A DNA stretch of 16,037 bases from an uncultured Lachnospiraceae bacterium (GTDB lineage: Bacteria > Bacillota > Clostridia > Lachnospirales > Lachnospiraceae): assembly GCA_934292725.1 (NCBI GenBank), contig CAKQXY010000066.1:1-16037 (forward strand), in the 5' to 3' direction. The position numbers and the translations under genes were made by a program. Positions 1-7,227 of this stretch are shown piece after piece (within the stretch, counting starts at the first letter, position 1; each line of letters opens with the position of its first letter). A model generated the notes under the pieces. That model saw nothing but the letters and a program-made list of their open reading frames with translations, did not search any database and had not been told where the DNA came from.

Positions 1-82
1 CAAGATGGTACTGCAGGGAATAGACATATCCTCTACCATATGTAAGCTCATTTTGATTTATATTAAAAATATCTTTTTCCAT
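1..82 (-). CDS. tnpA: IS200/IS605-family transposase TnpA (N-terminal part, cut by window edge)
   Basis: Only the first 27 codons are in the window. The peptide begins MEKDIFNINQNELTYGRG and continues YVYSLQYHL, which I recognise as the typical start of HUH-type TnpA transposases of the IS200/IS605 group; the 'YVYS.QYH' block precedes the VWCTKYR segment and the catalytic HUH motif, both beyond the edge. These enzymes move single-stranded DNA between subterminal hairpins using a catalytic tyrosine. The ATG at 82 is the only methionine in the visible frame, and an in-frame TGA lies 15 bases upstream, so the start is well constrained. No Shine-Dalgarno sequence is visible, and the only good promoter would start the message almost at the ATG. 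Whether the gene is intact cannot be seen. Confidence 0.72.
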   Translation of the reverse strand, partial: MEKDIFNINQNELTYGRGYVYSLQYHL

Positions 83-88
83 ATAGGT

Positions 89-117
89 ATTATATCATAT
101 GCGTCCATTTATGTAAA
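89..117 (-). promoter_or_regulatory. Promoter for tnpA
   Basis: On the minus strand TTTACA (117-112) is followed after exactly 17 bases by a perfect TATAAT (94-89). Transcription would begin near position 82, i.e. at or next to the tnpA ATG, which suggests a leaderless or nearly leaderless message. The -35 box overlaps one arm of the bulged hairpin at 113-137. Confidence 0.55.
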
Positions 118-137
118 CATTTGTTCTGATGTTTTAC
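113..137. repeat. Bulged hairpin, candidate IS200/IS605 left-end structure
   Basis: GTAAACAT (113-120) pairs with ATGTTTTAC (129-137) around an 8-base loop, giving an 8-bp stem with one bulged base. It lies 31-55 bases upstream of the tnpA start. Imperfect, bulged subterminal hairpins at this kind of distance are the recognition structures of IS200/IS605 elements. Assigning it as the left end is inference; the exact element boundary is not visible. Confidence 0.4.
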
Positions 138-190
138 AAAAAAATTTGCGCGTCTGGCTCATCACTAAAGTAACAAGAATACGACGCGCA
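138..190 (-). terminator. Intrinsic terminator after the secreted-protein gene cluster
   Basis: Read on the minus strand, the 8-bp GC-rich stem TGCGCGTC (190-183) and GACGCGCA (154-147) encloses a 28-base loop and is followed by AAATTTTTTT. It starts 10 bases after the stop codon at 200 and is the only convincing terminator found downstream of the five-gene unit. Its T tract directly abuts the bulged hairpin of the neighbouring IS, so a contribution to the IS end cannot be fully excluded. Confidence 0.75.
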
Positions 191-199
191 GTTATTCAA

Positions 200-1465
200 T
201 TACAAATCCAGGCTGAGGGATGTGAGAATGGAACAGATCATATCCACATTTGCCGAATACTGAGTTGCAGTTACGCAAAATACATAATCCTTGTTCGTAG
301 GATGGAAAAACATGATTGCACTGCAGTCGCTGTCTTCCAGGCGGTAGGAAACGCAGGGAATCCCATTGATGGAAACCAGGCCGTCAACCTGATAGCCACC
401 CTGCCGGATTGCAGTTGCAAGATCATTAATGGTTTCGGCACCGTCACTGTTGGCCCATACTACAGAAAGTGCAGGTGCAGTTTCTGAACCGGAAGTATCA
501 CCTGCAAGGTAAAGAACTCCCTGATTTACTTGGTCTTCTGTTAACTCATAAGTATTCCACGCACTCGGCAGGTATAACTGGAAACCATCCTGGAAAGGAA
601 CCCAGGTTCCCTCATAATTGACAGTTTCCATAGAAAAGGTAATGGAGCCGAATCCGGCACTGCTGCCTGAAGCATTGGGAGCCTCAGTACCGGAAGCAGT
701 ACTGCCGGCACTTCCGCCGACTGTCCCATTGCCCTCTCCTACTGTACCACCGACAATATTAGAATCTCCGGAGCCCTGCTGTACAATATTCTCAACAGTA
801 TCCTCAATGTCATCCACAGTTGCCTGGGCATCTGACATTACAGAGCGGGTACTGTCTACATGTTTGGCATAATCACTGTCTCCTCCCGCCAGATAAGCAA
901 AGCTTCCTGCCGTTTCCTCCAGATTGCTTCCTACATACAGAGAAAGCTCCGGTATTTCTTTTGCCCCAAACATATAGGTTCTGCCATTTTCAGGAAAGAA
1001 CAGTCTTCTGTCACGTACCGCATAGCCGCTTACACCGTATGAATACTGAATGTACGTATATTCCCGGTTTCCTAAAGTCACCGCAGCCTCAGGATAGGTG
1101 ACCTGAAGATCCTCATAGGATTCCCTCATATACTGGGTAAACTGACTTGCAAAATCAGCTGCTGTCATGTCATAATAACCTACGATCACATAAGGAATGC
1201 AATCCTTCTCCTGATTATAAATGTAAACAAATCCATCTTCCTGCTGAATTGCCACATACTCTGAAGGTGTAACCGAAATTCCAAGATCATCCAGTGCGAT
1301 CACATCTGAAGAACTGGAAGCAGCAGTTGACGACGCTGCGATCTGGTTTGCTTCCTCTCCCAGCTCTCCTAATTTTATTTCAGCATGAGCAACAGCAGTG
1401 CTGCCAAAAAGCAGGTTTACAACAAGAACTGCCGAAATCAGATATTTCTTATTCATCTTTTTCAT
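200..1465 (-). CDS. Secreted two-domain protein of unknown function
   Basis: The 421-residue product has a clear signal peptide: MKKMNKK, a hydrophobic core to about residue 22, and likely cleavage at AHA-EIKL (residue 28). Two globular parts follow, about residues 55-195 and 275-421, joined by a Gly/Ser/Thr/Asn-rich linker (about 231-272). Each part ends with a similar pattern (N-G/R start, two aromatic strands, then FF-P-N-.-.-.-Y-.-F), so the protein may be a divergent internal duplication; the second part contains 'FQLYLPSAWN', reminiscent of PsbP/Mog1-like lipoprotein folds, but this is only a guess. No LPXTG, lipobox or C-terminal membrane anchor is seen, so release from the cell is expected. 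The start is fixed by GGAGG 10 bases upstream. It is the last gene of the unit and is preceded by a copy of the 47-bp leader element. Confidence 0.85.
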   Translation of the reverse strand: MKKMNKKYLISAVLVVNLLFGSTAVAHAEIKLGELGEEANQIAASSTAASSSSDVIALDDLGISVTPSEYVAIQQEDGFVYIYNQEKDCIPYVIVGYYDMTAADFASQFTQYMRESYEDLQVTYPEAAVTLGNREYTYIQYSYGVSGYAVRDRRLFFPENGRTYMFGAKEIPELSLYVGSNLEETAGSFAYLAGGDSDYAKHVDSTRSVMSDAQATVDDIEDTVENIVQQGSGDSNIVGGTVGEGNGTVGGSAGSTASGTEAPNASGSSAGFGSITFSMETVNYEGTWVPFQDGFQLYLPSAWNTYELTEDQVNQGVLYLAGDTSGSETAPALSVVWANSDGAETINDLATAIRQGGYQVDGLVSINGIPCVSYRLEDSDCSAIMFFHPTNKDYVFCVTATQYSANVDMICSILTSLSLDL

Positions 1466-1490
1466 ATCAGGTAATCCTCCTTTTTATAAT

Positions 1491-1537
1491 TTTTTTAACC
1501 GAGTAGCGAAGCAGATTGCGAATGTCCGCTTTGACTA
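1491..1537 (-). repeat. 47-bp hairpin-bearing leader element, copy 1
   Basis: This segment matches 5363-5409 at 44 of 47 positions. In both copies the element lies just after the stop codon of the preceding minus-strand gene and ends 25 bases before the ATG of a secreted-protein gene. On the minus strand it contains an AAGCGGAC / ATCTGCTT stem around ATTCGCA. One of the three differences from copy 2 turns a G-C pair into G-U and another breaks the innermost pair. No T tract follows in the transcript sense, so it is not a standard terminator. Confidence 0.8.
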
Positions 1538-1542
1538 GCTTA

Positions 1543-3045
1543 TCAGTTCGGATCCAGCTGGGTAGAGCCTCCCGGCTGGTCAAAGCTGCTGTCACTGACG
1601 TATACATTTCCGTCATTTCCCTCATACACATAATCATAAGAAGAGGGTACCTTTACATGATCTCCATTGGAAAGTGTGTAATCATTCTGGTCAAAGATAT
1701 AATCCGAAAACTGATCTGTCGTAGTATAAGTATCCTCAGACCCCATGGAAGAGCTCATGCTGCTCTGGCATTCTCCGGTAATATCGCTCATACTGCTGTA
1801 ATTCTGGCTGCCGGACTGAGTAATCTGATTTCTCACATTCGCCAGTGCCTTGGTAAACTGATCACTGACTGTGGTATTCGACCCAAACTGGTTAAATATA
1901 TCTTTATTTGTCTCAAATTCCTCTTCCGGTGTCAGCATAAAATAACAGCCAGGGGAATCCCAGGCAATCATCGTCTGGTTCACAGTTCCCATATTATAAG
2001 CAAATTCTTCACTATAGCTTAATTGAGTTGCTTCAGTTACTGATAATATGATGAATTTAAAAGGATATCCGTTTAAAGATACCTGGTATTCTCTTTGCGC
2101 AACTCCTACATAAGCTCCATCCACATTGTAACCGGTTCCCTGAAGCAGCTGGCAGGACTGCTGATACAATTCATCAGCTTTCGTATCCATCAGGTTCTGC
2201 ACTTCCCGTGTAATTTCCTCCTGACTGCAAAATTCCAGCTGCTGTCCCGGAAGAATGGTCTGAGCCATATAATCACAATATGTGTCCGCAGTCATGAAAG
2301 TAAGCATCGGTATCAGGGTCTGGCTGTCAAAAGCCCCGTCCTGGTGTTCCATCAGGGAATATCCGTTCTGGGAATACTCCAGGATCTGCTCATAGCATAC
2401 TGAAGAATAATAGCCCAGCACTGTATTCCCATCCTGACTCATTGCAGTAAGATAAACCTGTGCAGGCGCACTAACGCTCTGCCATTTGCCACCCCAGATA
2501 GTCTGGCCGTCTATAGTATATCCGACAGGTGCATAGGCTCTTGCTACCTTGAGTCCGGTTGCAGGATCCGTAATGTCTGTGGTCTCATATTCCTGGACTG
2601 CCGCTGTGGAAGCTGTGTCTGTCGGTGCCGGTGTTTCTTCCGGTATGGTTTTATTCTGATCTTCTGCAGCAGAGGGGATTTTCCCCGGAAGTCCGCTAAG
2701 TCCGTTTCCTTCTCCAAGATGGGAAAACTTATCCCTCACAGAAGGAGTGGGATCCGTATTGTTATCATCTGAATTATCCTCTTTGTTTCCGTTTTTTTCT
2801 CCGATAACATCTCCTTCATTCGCGGATTCAACTGACTTGTTCACATCAAAGCTCCCGTATTTTCCATACTCTGTATTTGAAACATCTGCTGTACCGGAAT
2901 TTTCCTCTGTTCCTGCAGTTTCCTGTGTTTCTGCCGCATTTACCATCTGTGGTATCTGTCCCGCAACAGCACCGCCTTCCATGAGCAATACTGCTGCCAA
3001 AGCTAAACTCCCTTTTAAAATCGCATTGTATTTATTTCTTTTCAT
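1543..3045 (-). CDS. Secreted protein with disordered N-terminal region, unknown function
   Basis: I place the start at the second ATG (3045, 500 residues): the GGGGG ribosome site at 3052-3056 touches the ATG at 3051 but is 6 bases from this one. MKRNKYNAILK plus a hydrophobic stretch forms a signal peptide, probably cleaved near VNA-AETQ. About residues 40-150 are rich in Glu, Asn, Asp, Thr and Pro and likely disordered. A globular region follows, beginning 'DPATGLKVARAYAPVGYTI' and containing several Cys and aromatic residues; the tail is rich in Ser, Asp and Gly with 'YVYEGNDGNVYVSDSS'. No catalytic motif, cell-wall sorting signal or transmembrane anchor is visible. The gene lies 38 bases after the metalloprotease gene and is followed by the leader element of the next secreted protein. 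It could be a substrate, inhibitor or chaperone of the protease; none of these is shown. Confidence 0.85.
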   Translation of the reverse strand: MKRNKYNAILKGSLALAAVLLMEGGAVAGQIPQMVNAAETQETAGTEENSGTADVSNTEYGKYGSFDVNKSVESANEGDVIGEKNGNKEDNSDDNNTDPTPSVRDKFSHLGEGNGLSGLPGKIPSAAEDQNKTIPEETPAPTDTASTAAVQEYETTDITDPATGLKVARAYAPVGYTIDGQTIWGGKWQSVSAPAQVYLTAMSQDGNTVLGYYSSVCYEQILEYSQNGYSLMEHQDGAFDSQTLIPMLTFMTADTYCDYMAQTILPGQQLEFCSQEEITREVQNLMDTKADELYQQSCQLLQGTGYNVDGAYVGVAQREYQVSLNGYPFKFIILSVTEATQLSYSEEFAYNMGTVNQTMIAWDSPGCYFMLTPEEEFETNKDIFNQFGSNTTVSDQFTKALANVRNQITQSGSQNYSSMSDITGECQSSMSSSMGSEDTYTTTDQFSDYIFDQNDYTLSNGDHVKVPSSYDYVYEGNDGNVYVSDSSFDQPGGSTQLDPN

Positions 3046-3083
3046 AGTCATCCCCCTTTTCCACTGCTATATTATATTCAGGG

Positions 3084-4799
3084 CTAATACCCTGCCCTTT
3101 CACAAATTTCATCTATTTTATCCTGCCAGCTGCTGTCCATCCTCCGTATACCTGCTGAAAATTTTAATGCCTGATGAACCTCCTGATAGCCGGATTTCGG
3201 TGTCATCATCCGCAAAGCCCCCATCCAGAGCCCGAATGCCTGTTCTCTGGTCATCCCTGCATCACACAGCCGGTAACCCACATATCCGATCAGAGAACTG
3301 TTAATATGCACACCGCCGTAATCATTATTCAGATCAGGGTGATCCGTCTCCGGATAATAGTAGCTGTCATGCATGGCAGATGGCTGGCCATACAACCAGG
3401 GAGCACTCATGGACCGTACCGGGCTGCCACTGTTCTCTCCGAGAAGCCAGGTATTGTCTGTGGTGGCGCCCAGAAGCATTTCACACAAATTTCCACAGAC
3501 ATCACTGATTCCCTCATTCACTGCCCCATACTGATTCTGGTACAGGTTTCCCCCTGAAGTATAATCGGTGATCCCGTGGGTAAACTCATGGGCTGCCACA
3601 TCAATACACTCGCCAAAATCATTCACTGCACTTGCGGAAAATACTGCCCAGCCACTGCACATGCCAAGATAAACCGCATTGTTGACAGGATTTTTCATAC
3701 TGTCACAGTAATCTGTCAGAATCAGAAGAGGTGCTCCAAACCCATCTACGGAAGTGAGACCATAATTTTTATAAAAATCATAAACCTTGATATAACTGTC
3801 ATACACAGCCAGATAATGATCCGGCCATCCCCCGTTTTTCCCGGATGTCCAGGGCAGGAATTGCTGATTAAAATTAAAAGAATAATAATCTGCCAGAAAA
3901 ATATGCCGGTTTATATCTGCCAGGTAATAAGTTCCGTTGCTGTCACAGGCAACGGGTACAGTGATAATTTTCTTTGTACCATCATGGAGAGTGATCTCCC
4001 CGGTATAGGTATCCCCGGTCAGTCCTTCAAAATAAGATAAAGCCAGTTCCAGCTGGGCATTATCTCCGATCAACTGTTCCTGCGGAGAGCTCACTGCCAC
4101 ATAGGTAAGATAAGAACCATCGTAAGCGATCAGATGCTCCAGGTAACCTTTTCCCCAATTTTCTTTCTCACCGGCAGGCAGATTGGTAAAAACAGCCCAG
4201 GCATGATAAGCAACTCCCTGAATGGTTACAGATGTCTGTCTGGTATATTCTGTATATATTTTTATGGTATTTTTCCTATAGCGATCCTGGACGATTTTTT
4301 CTGCATCCTGCCCGGTAACAGAAGATTCCTCTTTTGGAGCAATTCCCACATTTGGGGTAAAGGAGCTGACCAGACCAGCTGTATAACCCTCCGGATCCAG
4401 AATAATCTTCAACGATGCATTTTCCAGAGTAATATCCCCGTACCTCTGCTTATAGGTAATGTAGGTGTATCCATATTCGTCCTGTTCCCCATATACTGCA
4501 AAGAACTCTGACCCTTTTGACAATCCCAGAAGATCCGCAATTCCCATCAGAGATTCTACGCCTTTTTCCGCATCTGTTACTTTTTCATCAGAAAATCTTC
4601 CCCTGAGGAATGACACATAACCTTGATCATTGTAGAGAAACGCTGCATTTCCCTGATTCATCCGGTAAATATCCGCTTCACTCAGCTGAGGTACTTCATT
4701 ATAATTATGTATGCCGAAGGGAACTGTCTCCGCGTTTACACTGCACAGAAAAAACATACAGATAAGCATCGGAAGCAGCCTCGGAACTACCCTGTCCAT
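3084..4799 (-). CDS. Secreted M4-family (thermolysin-type) zinc metalloprotease
   Basis: The 571-residue preproenzyme matches the usual length of M4 peptidases. MDRVVPRLLP and a hydrophobic stretch to about residue 22 form the signal peptide (cleavage near VNA-ETV). Residues about 45-100 fit the FTP propeptide ('FLYNDQGYVSFLRGRF'), 105-235 a PepSY-like propeptide, and 260-571 the catalytic domain. The zinc site is complete: HEFTH (H404, E405, H408) and NEGISD (E429, D433), with the transition-state histidine in GGVHINSS (H498). It should therefore be an active extracellular endopeptidase that removes its own propeptide. It begins 19 bases after the preceding gene and has no clear ribosome site of its own, which suggests translational coupling. 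An ATG at residue 11 would give a signal peptide without basic residues, so 4799 is preferred. Confidence 0.95.
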   Translation of the reverse strand: MDRVVPRLLPMLICMFFLCSVNAETVPFGIHNYNEVPQLSEADIYRMNQGNAAFLYNDQGYVSFLRGRFSDEKVTDAEKGVESLMGIADLLGLSKGSEFFAVYGEQDEYGYTYITYKQRYGDITLENASLKIILDPEGYTAGLVSSFTPNVGIAPKEESSVTGQDAEKIVQDRYRKNTIKIYTEYTRQTSVTIQGVAYHAWAVFTNLPAGEKENWGKGYLEHLIAYDGSYLTYVAVSSPQEQLIGDNAQLELALSYFEGLTGDTYTGEITLHDGTKKIITVPVACDSNGTYYLADINRHIFLADYYSFNFNQQFLPWTSGKNGGWPDHYLAVYDSYIKVYDFYKNYGLTSVDGFGAPLLILTDYCDSMKNPVNNAVYLGMCSGWAVFSASAVNDFGECIDVAAHEFTHGITDYTSGGNLYQNQYGAVNEGISDVCGNLCEMLLGATTDNTWLLGENSGSPVRSMSAPWLYGQPSAMHDSYYYPETDHPDLNNDYGGVHINSSLIGYVGYRLCDAGMTREQAFGLWMGALRMMTPKSGYQEVHQALKFSAGIRRMDSSWQDKIDEICERAGY

Positions 4800-4818
4800 T
4801 TTACCGAATGCAGGATAC

Positions 4819-5337
4819 CTAAGGAATCTTCATCCATTCTCCATCTGAAAGCATATACGCATGCTGCTTCACGTAATCAATTTCAGCGTTCATCTGCTGA
4901 AACTCCCGTGCCACGCTCTCATCTTCTGTATAAGCCTGAAAATCAGTCGGAAAGATCATAAAATAATTCATCATGGACTGCTCACTGAATCCAATATAAG
5001 TAAAATCCGGAAGCTCTGAGAAATCATGGTTGACAGAACAGGACAAAGTAAAAAGTTTTCCTCCATCCTGCCCATATTTTTCCTGCCATTTTTCATGGCT
5101 GGCTTTGTGGTAAAAGGTTGCAGAATTTCCATCTGTTACAACGTCAAATTTTCCCTTCCAGTCAGCAGGAAGCACAACTGCCACTTCCTCAAAATAATAG
5201 ATCAGAGAACCGTCTGGCTGTACATTATCTGTATATGCCATAAGATCAGAACTATTATCCGCGCCATAAACAGGAGCAGCAAGAAGAAATACTCCTGTTC
5301 CAATTGCTGTAACTGTCTTTTTCAACATTTTTCTCAT
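4819..5337 (-). CDS. Small secreted protein of unknown function
   Basis: The 172-residue product has a short signal peptide (MRKMLKKTV, hydrophobic core, cleavage near VYG-ADNSS) and one compact domain containing 'VAVVLPADWKGKF', 'FYHKASHEKWQEKYG', 'GGKLFTLSCSVN' and 'YIGFSEQSMMNYF'. I recognise this as a recurrent secreted family of gut Lachnospiraceae without a named function; the 'LP-.-.-W' strand loosely recalls the PsbP/Mog1 fold. The ribosome site GGAGG is 8 bases from the ATG, and the gene is preceded by leader-element copy 2. It lies between the double-HTH regulator and the M4 protease, 19 bases from the latter, so it is probably made together with the protease and could act on or with it outside the cell. 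Confidence 0.85.
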   Translation of the reverse strand: MRKMLKKTVTAIGTGVFLLAAPVYGADNSSDLMAYTDNVQPDGSLIYYFEEVAVVLPADWKGKFDVVTDGNSATFYHKASHEKWQEKYGQDGGKLFTLSCSVNHDFSELPDFTYIGFSEQSMMNYFMIFPTDFQAYTEDESVAREFQQMNAEIDYVKQHAYMLSDGEWMKIP

Positions 5338-5362
5338 ATTTCATGCCTCCTTTTTCAACTGT

Positions 5363-5409
5363 TTTTTTAACCGAGCAGCGAAGCGGATTGCGAATATCCG
5401 CTTTGACTA
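5363..5409 (-). repeat. 47-bp hairpin-bearing leader element, copy 2
   Basis: This is the second copy of the element at 1491-1537 (44 of 47 bases identical). In this copy the stem is perfect: AAGCGGAT / ATCCGCTT, 8 bp, around a 7-base loop. It begins 16 bases after the regulator's stop codon and ends 25 bases before the ATG of the small secreted protein, exactly the geometry of copy 1. It occupies the whole intergenic space apart from the ribosome site. Confidence 0.8.
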
Positions 5410-5425
5410 TGAGTGCGGTTTTCGG

Positions 5426-7159
5426 TCACTTCTCATCCCTGATCGGAAGGATCACATTCTCCAGTGCATAAAGAAGCTTGGGATGATGGATCACAAAATG
5501 GATGGAGGGTGCTTTGTTTTTGGATACCATACACCATTTTTCTTCATGACAGATAATCTGAATATTGTGAAAACCCTTAACCCTGGTAAGACGGAAGTTG
5601 TAATTTTTCTGTCTGGACGCATATTCCTTTGCAGCTGCGATACATTCCGTATATTCCTGGAAAGTGAGAACAATATTCTTCTCAAGAAAACATTCTGCAA
5701 CAGGCAGAGCCACCGGATATTTCTCATATTCTGTACCTGTAACCTCTGACAATTCATCCGTCACTACACTGTGAGCAAAAATACGTTCCATCCGTTGCGT
5801 TTTCCTTTTCTGGACTTCCAGAATCCGGATGCACATCTTTTCTTCGATATGGTTATTGTGCAAAATCTCCTGCAGCAACGGTTCCGGAATTGTAAATAAT
5901 GGCGGTGCTGCCAGAATTCTCCTTCTATTTCCCTCTTTGCTGCTGTCCTTTTCCAGAAACTGATAAAGCTGCTCTTTCTTCTCTTCGCGGTAAATATCCA
6001 TAAGCGGACTTGCCTTTTTCAAAAGATATTCCGTGTTCTTCCTGAAATGGTGTACCTCTTCTTTATGGCTGGTAAGATAATAGTGTGCATTTTCATGATG
6101 TCCGCTGATACATTCCCCGGTCATGGCAGCCTGCCCGGAGCTGTAATGCAGATGGGAGTAAACCTTATTCTGAATCCCCTTCAGATAATAAGGTGAAATC
6201 TGTCCGGTCATATAAAGCGGAATCCAGTTTTCCAGTCCCAGCATCATATCCTTCATTGGACGCTCTACATCATGGATAATATAGATATGAAGCCCTTTCT
6301 TTAATACCATTGCAAGGCCGAACATATATTTTCTGGCAAATTCTTCGTCCTGTGCCATATCCTCTACCGGCATATCACTGCAGATATGTACAGGCTCCAT
6401 GGATTTGGACAATACTGTATGTTTGAGAAAATCCAGTTCTCCCTCCCGCATTTCCTTCAGTCCGTAATAATGTCTGGACACAGGCAGCTGAAAGGGTACT
6501 TTCGGGATTTTAAAACTGTCAAAATGGATAGCCCGAATATAATCGTCCAGGTTAAATTCATCCATCTTCTGCAAAAAACTGGAAATATAATCCTTTTTTA
6601 CAAAATCTGCCAGACAAAACCAGTTCTGCAGAGTCTGGAAATATATCTCCTGTTTTTCCAGATCTTCCACTGTACCGCCTGTCAGAGACGCAGCTTTTTT
6701 CCGTTCTTCTTCGCTAAAACAGTTTCGCACAATATAGCCGCACACATCTTCTGTAAACAGGACAGGATCTGAAGGAGCCCTTTTTCCTGTGCGGATTTTT
6801 GATATATAGGAAGCATCATAATGCAGAGCCGCTGCCATTTTGGATACATTGATTTCCAGCTCCTTCAGCACCAGATCAAATTTCTCATAATAAAAAATCT
6901 CTGCATTTTCCTTTGGGAGGTGCTTCAGAAATTTTTGATATACTTCCTCTGCTTTTATCTCCGGTTTTCCTTTTTTCAGTGCAGTCCTGGCAATTCCGGC
7001 AGACAGCTTTTTCAGATACTCACTGTCCGCTGTCGGGACACGATCTCCCTTTCGATAGCGGCTGATTATGGTTTCCGAGACACCGCTGTTTCCTGCAAGC
7101 TCCTTACCGCTGCACTGCAGCTCTTCAATGTATGAATTTAAACATTCCTGAAATGTCAA
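5426..7159 (-). CDS. Large regulator-like protein with two helix-turn-helix domains
   Basis: The 577-residue protein opens with an XRE/Cro-type helix-turn-helix (about residues 5-55, with 'KELAGNSGVSETIISRYRKGDRVP') and has a second one at about 93-140 ('NVSKMAAALHYDASYISKIRTGKRAP'). The remaining 430 residues hold no motif I can name; there is no membrane segment or signal peptide, so it is cytoplasmic and probably DNA-binding. The start is TTG, supported by AGAGGTGAG 6 bases upstream and an in-frame stop further up. The gene heads a minus-strand unit of three secreted proteins and an M4 protease, 88 bases before the first, which makes it the likely local regulator. Its start overlaps the stop of a 23-residue ORF (TTGA). 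The role of the long C-terminal part, sensing or protein contact, is unknown. Confidence 0.85.
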   Translation of the reverse strand: MTFQECLNSYIEELQCSGKELAGNSGVSETIISRYRKGDRVPTADSEYLKKLSAGIARTALKKGKPEIKAEEVYQKFLKHLPKENAEIFYYEKFDLVLKELEINVSKMAAALHYDASYISKIRTGKRAPSDPVLFTEDVCGYIVRNCFSEEERKKAASLTGGTVEDLEKQEIYFQTLQNWFCLADFVKKDYISSFLQKMDEFNLDDYIRAIHFDSFKIPKVPFQLPVSRHYYGLKEMREGELDFLKHTVLSKSMEPVHICSDMPVEDMAQDEEFARKYMFGLAMVLKKGLHIYIIHDVERPMKDMMLGLENWIPLYMTGQISPYYLKGIQNKVYSHLHYSSGQAAMTGECISGHHENAHYYLTSHKEEVHHFRKNTEYLLKKASPLMDIYREEKKEQLYQFLEKDSSKEGNRRRILAAPPLFTIPEPLLQEILHNNHIEEKMCIRILEVQKRKTQRMERIFAHSVVTDELSEVTGTEYEKYPVALPVAECFLEKNIVLTFQEYTECIAAAKEYASRQKNYNFRLTRVKGFHNIQIICHEEKWCMVSKNKAPSIHFVIHHPKLLYALENVILPIRDEK

Positions 7160-7227
7160 TAAATTCTCACCTCTTTTCCCGATTTATCCATTATCAGAAA
7201 TCTCACCAGAAATTCCTTTCCGTTCAT
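7156..7227 (-). CDS. Possible 23-residue upstream ORF coupled to the regulator
   Basis: The ORF encodes MNGKEFLVRFLIMDKSGKEV plus RIY. Its ATG overlaps the stop of the truncated methyltransferase frame (ATGA) and its TGA overlaps the TTG start of the regulator (TTGA). The regulator's ribosome site lies inside it. There is no clear ribosome site of its own, so it would rely on coupling to the frame upstream. It may be chance, but two tight stop-start overlaps in a row are typical of translated chains. Confidence 0.3.
   Translation of the reverse strand: MNGKEFLVRFLIMDKSGKEVRIY

Noticed and set aside
5..487. 160-codon plus-strand open frame at the left edge
   Set aside because: It runs opposite the tnpA start, the terminator and the end of the secreted protein gene; no ribosome site or family resemblance.
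1516..2022. 168-codon plus-strand open frame
   Set aside because: It is the reverse of the 500-residue secreted protein gene, which has a signal peptide and ribosome site; the plus frame reads as low-quality sequence.
5363..5409. Leader hairpin read as a rho-independent terminator
   Set aside because: The T tract is on the wrong side for minus-strand transcription, and for plus-strand transcription there is no gene ending here.
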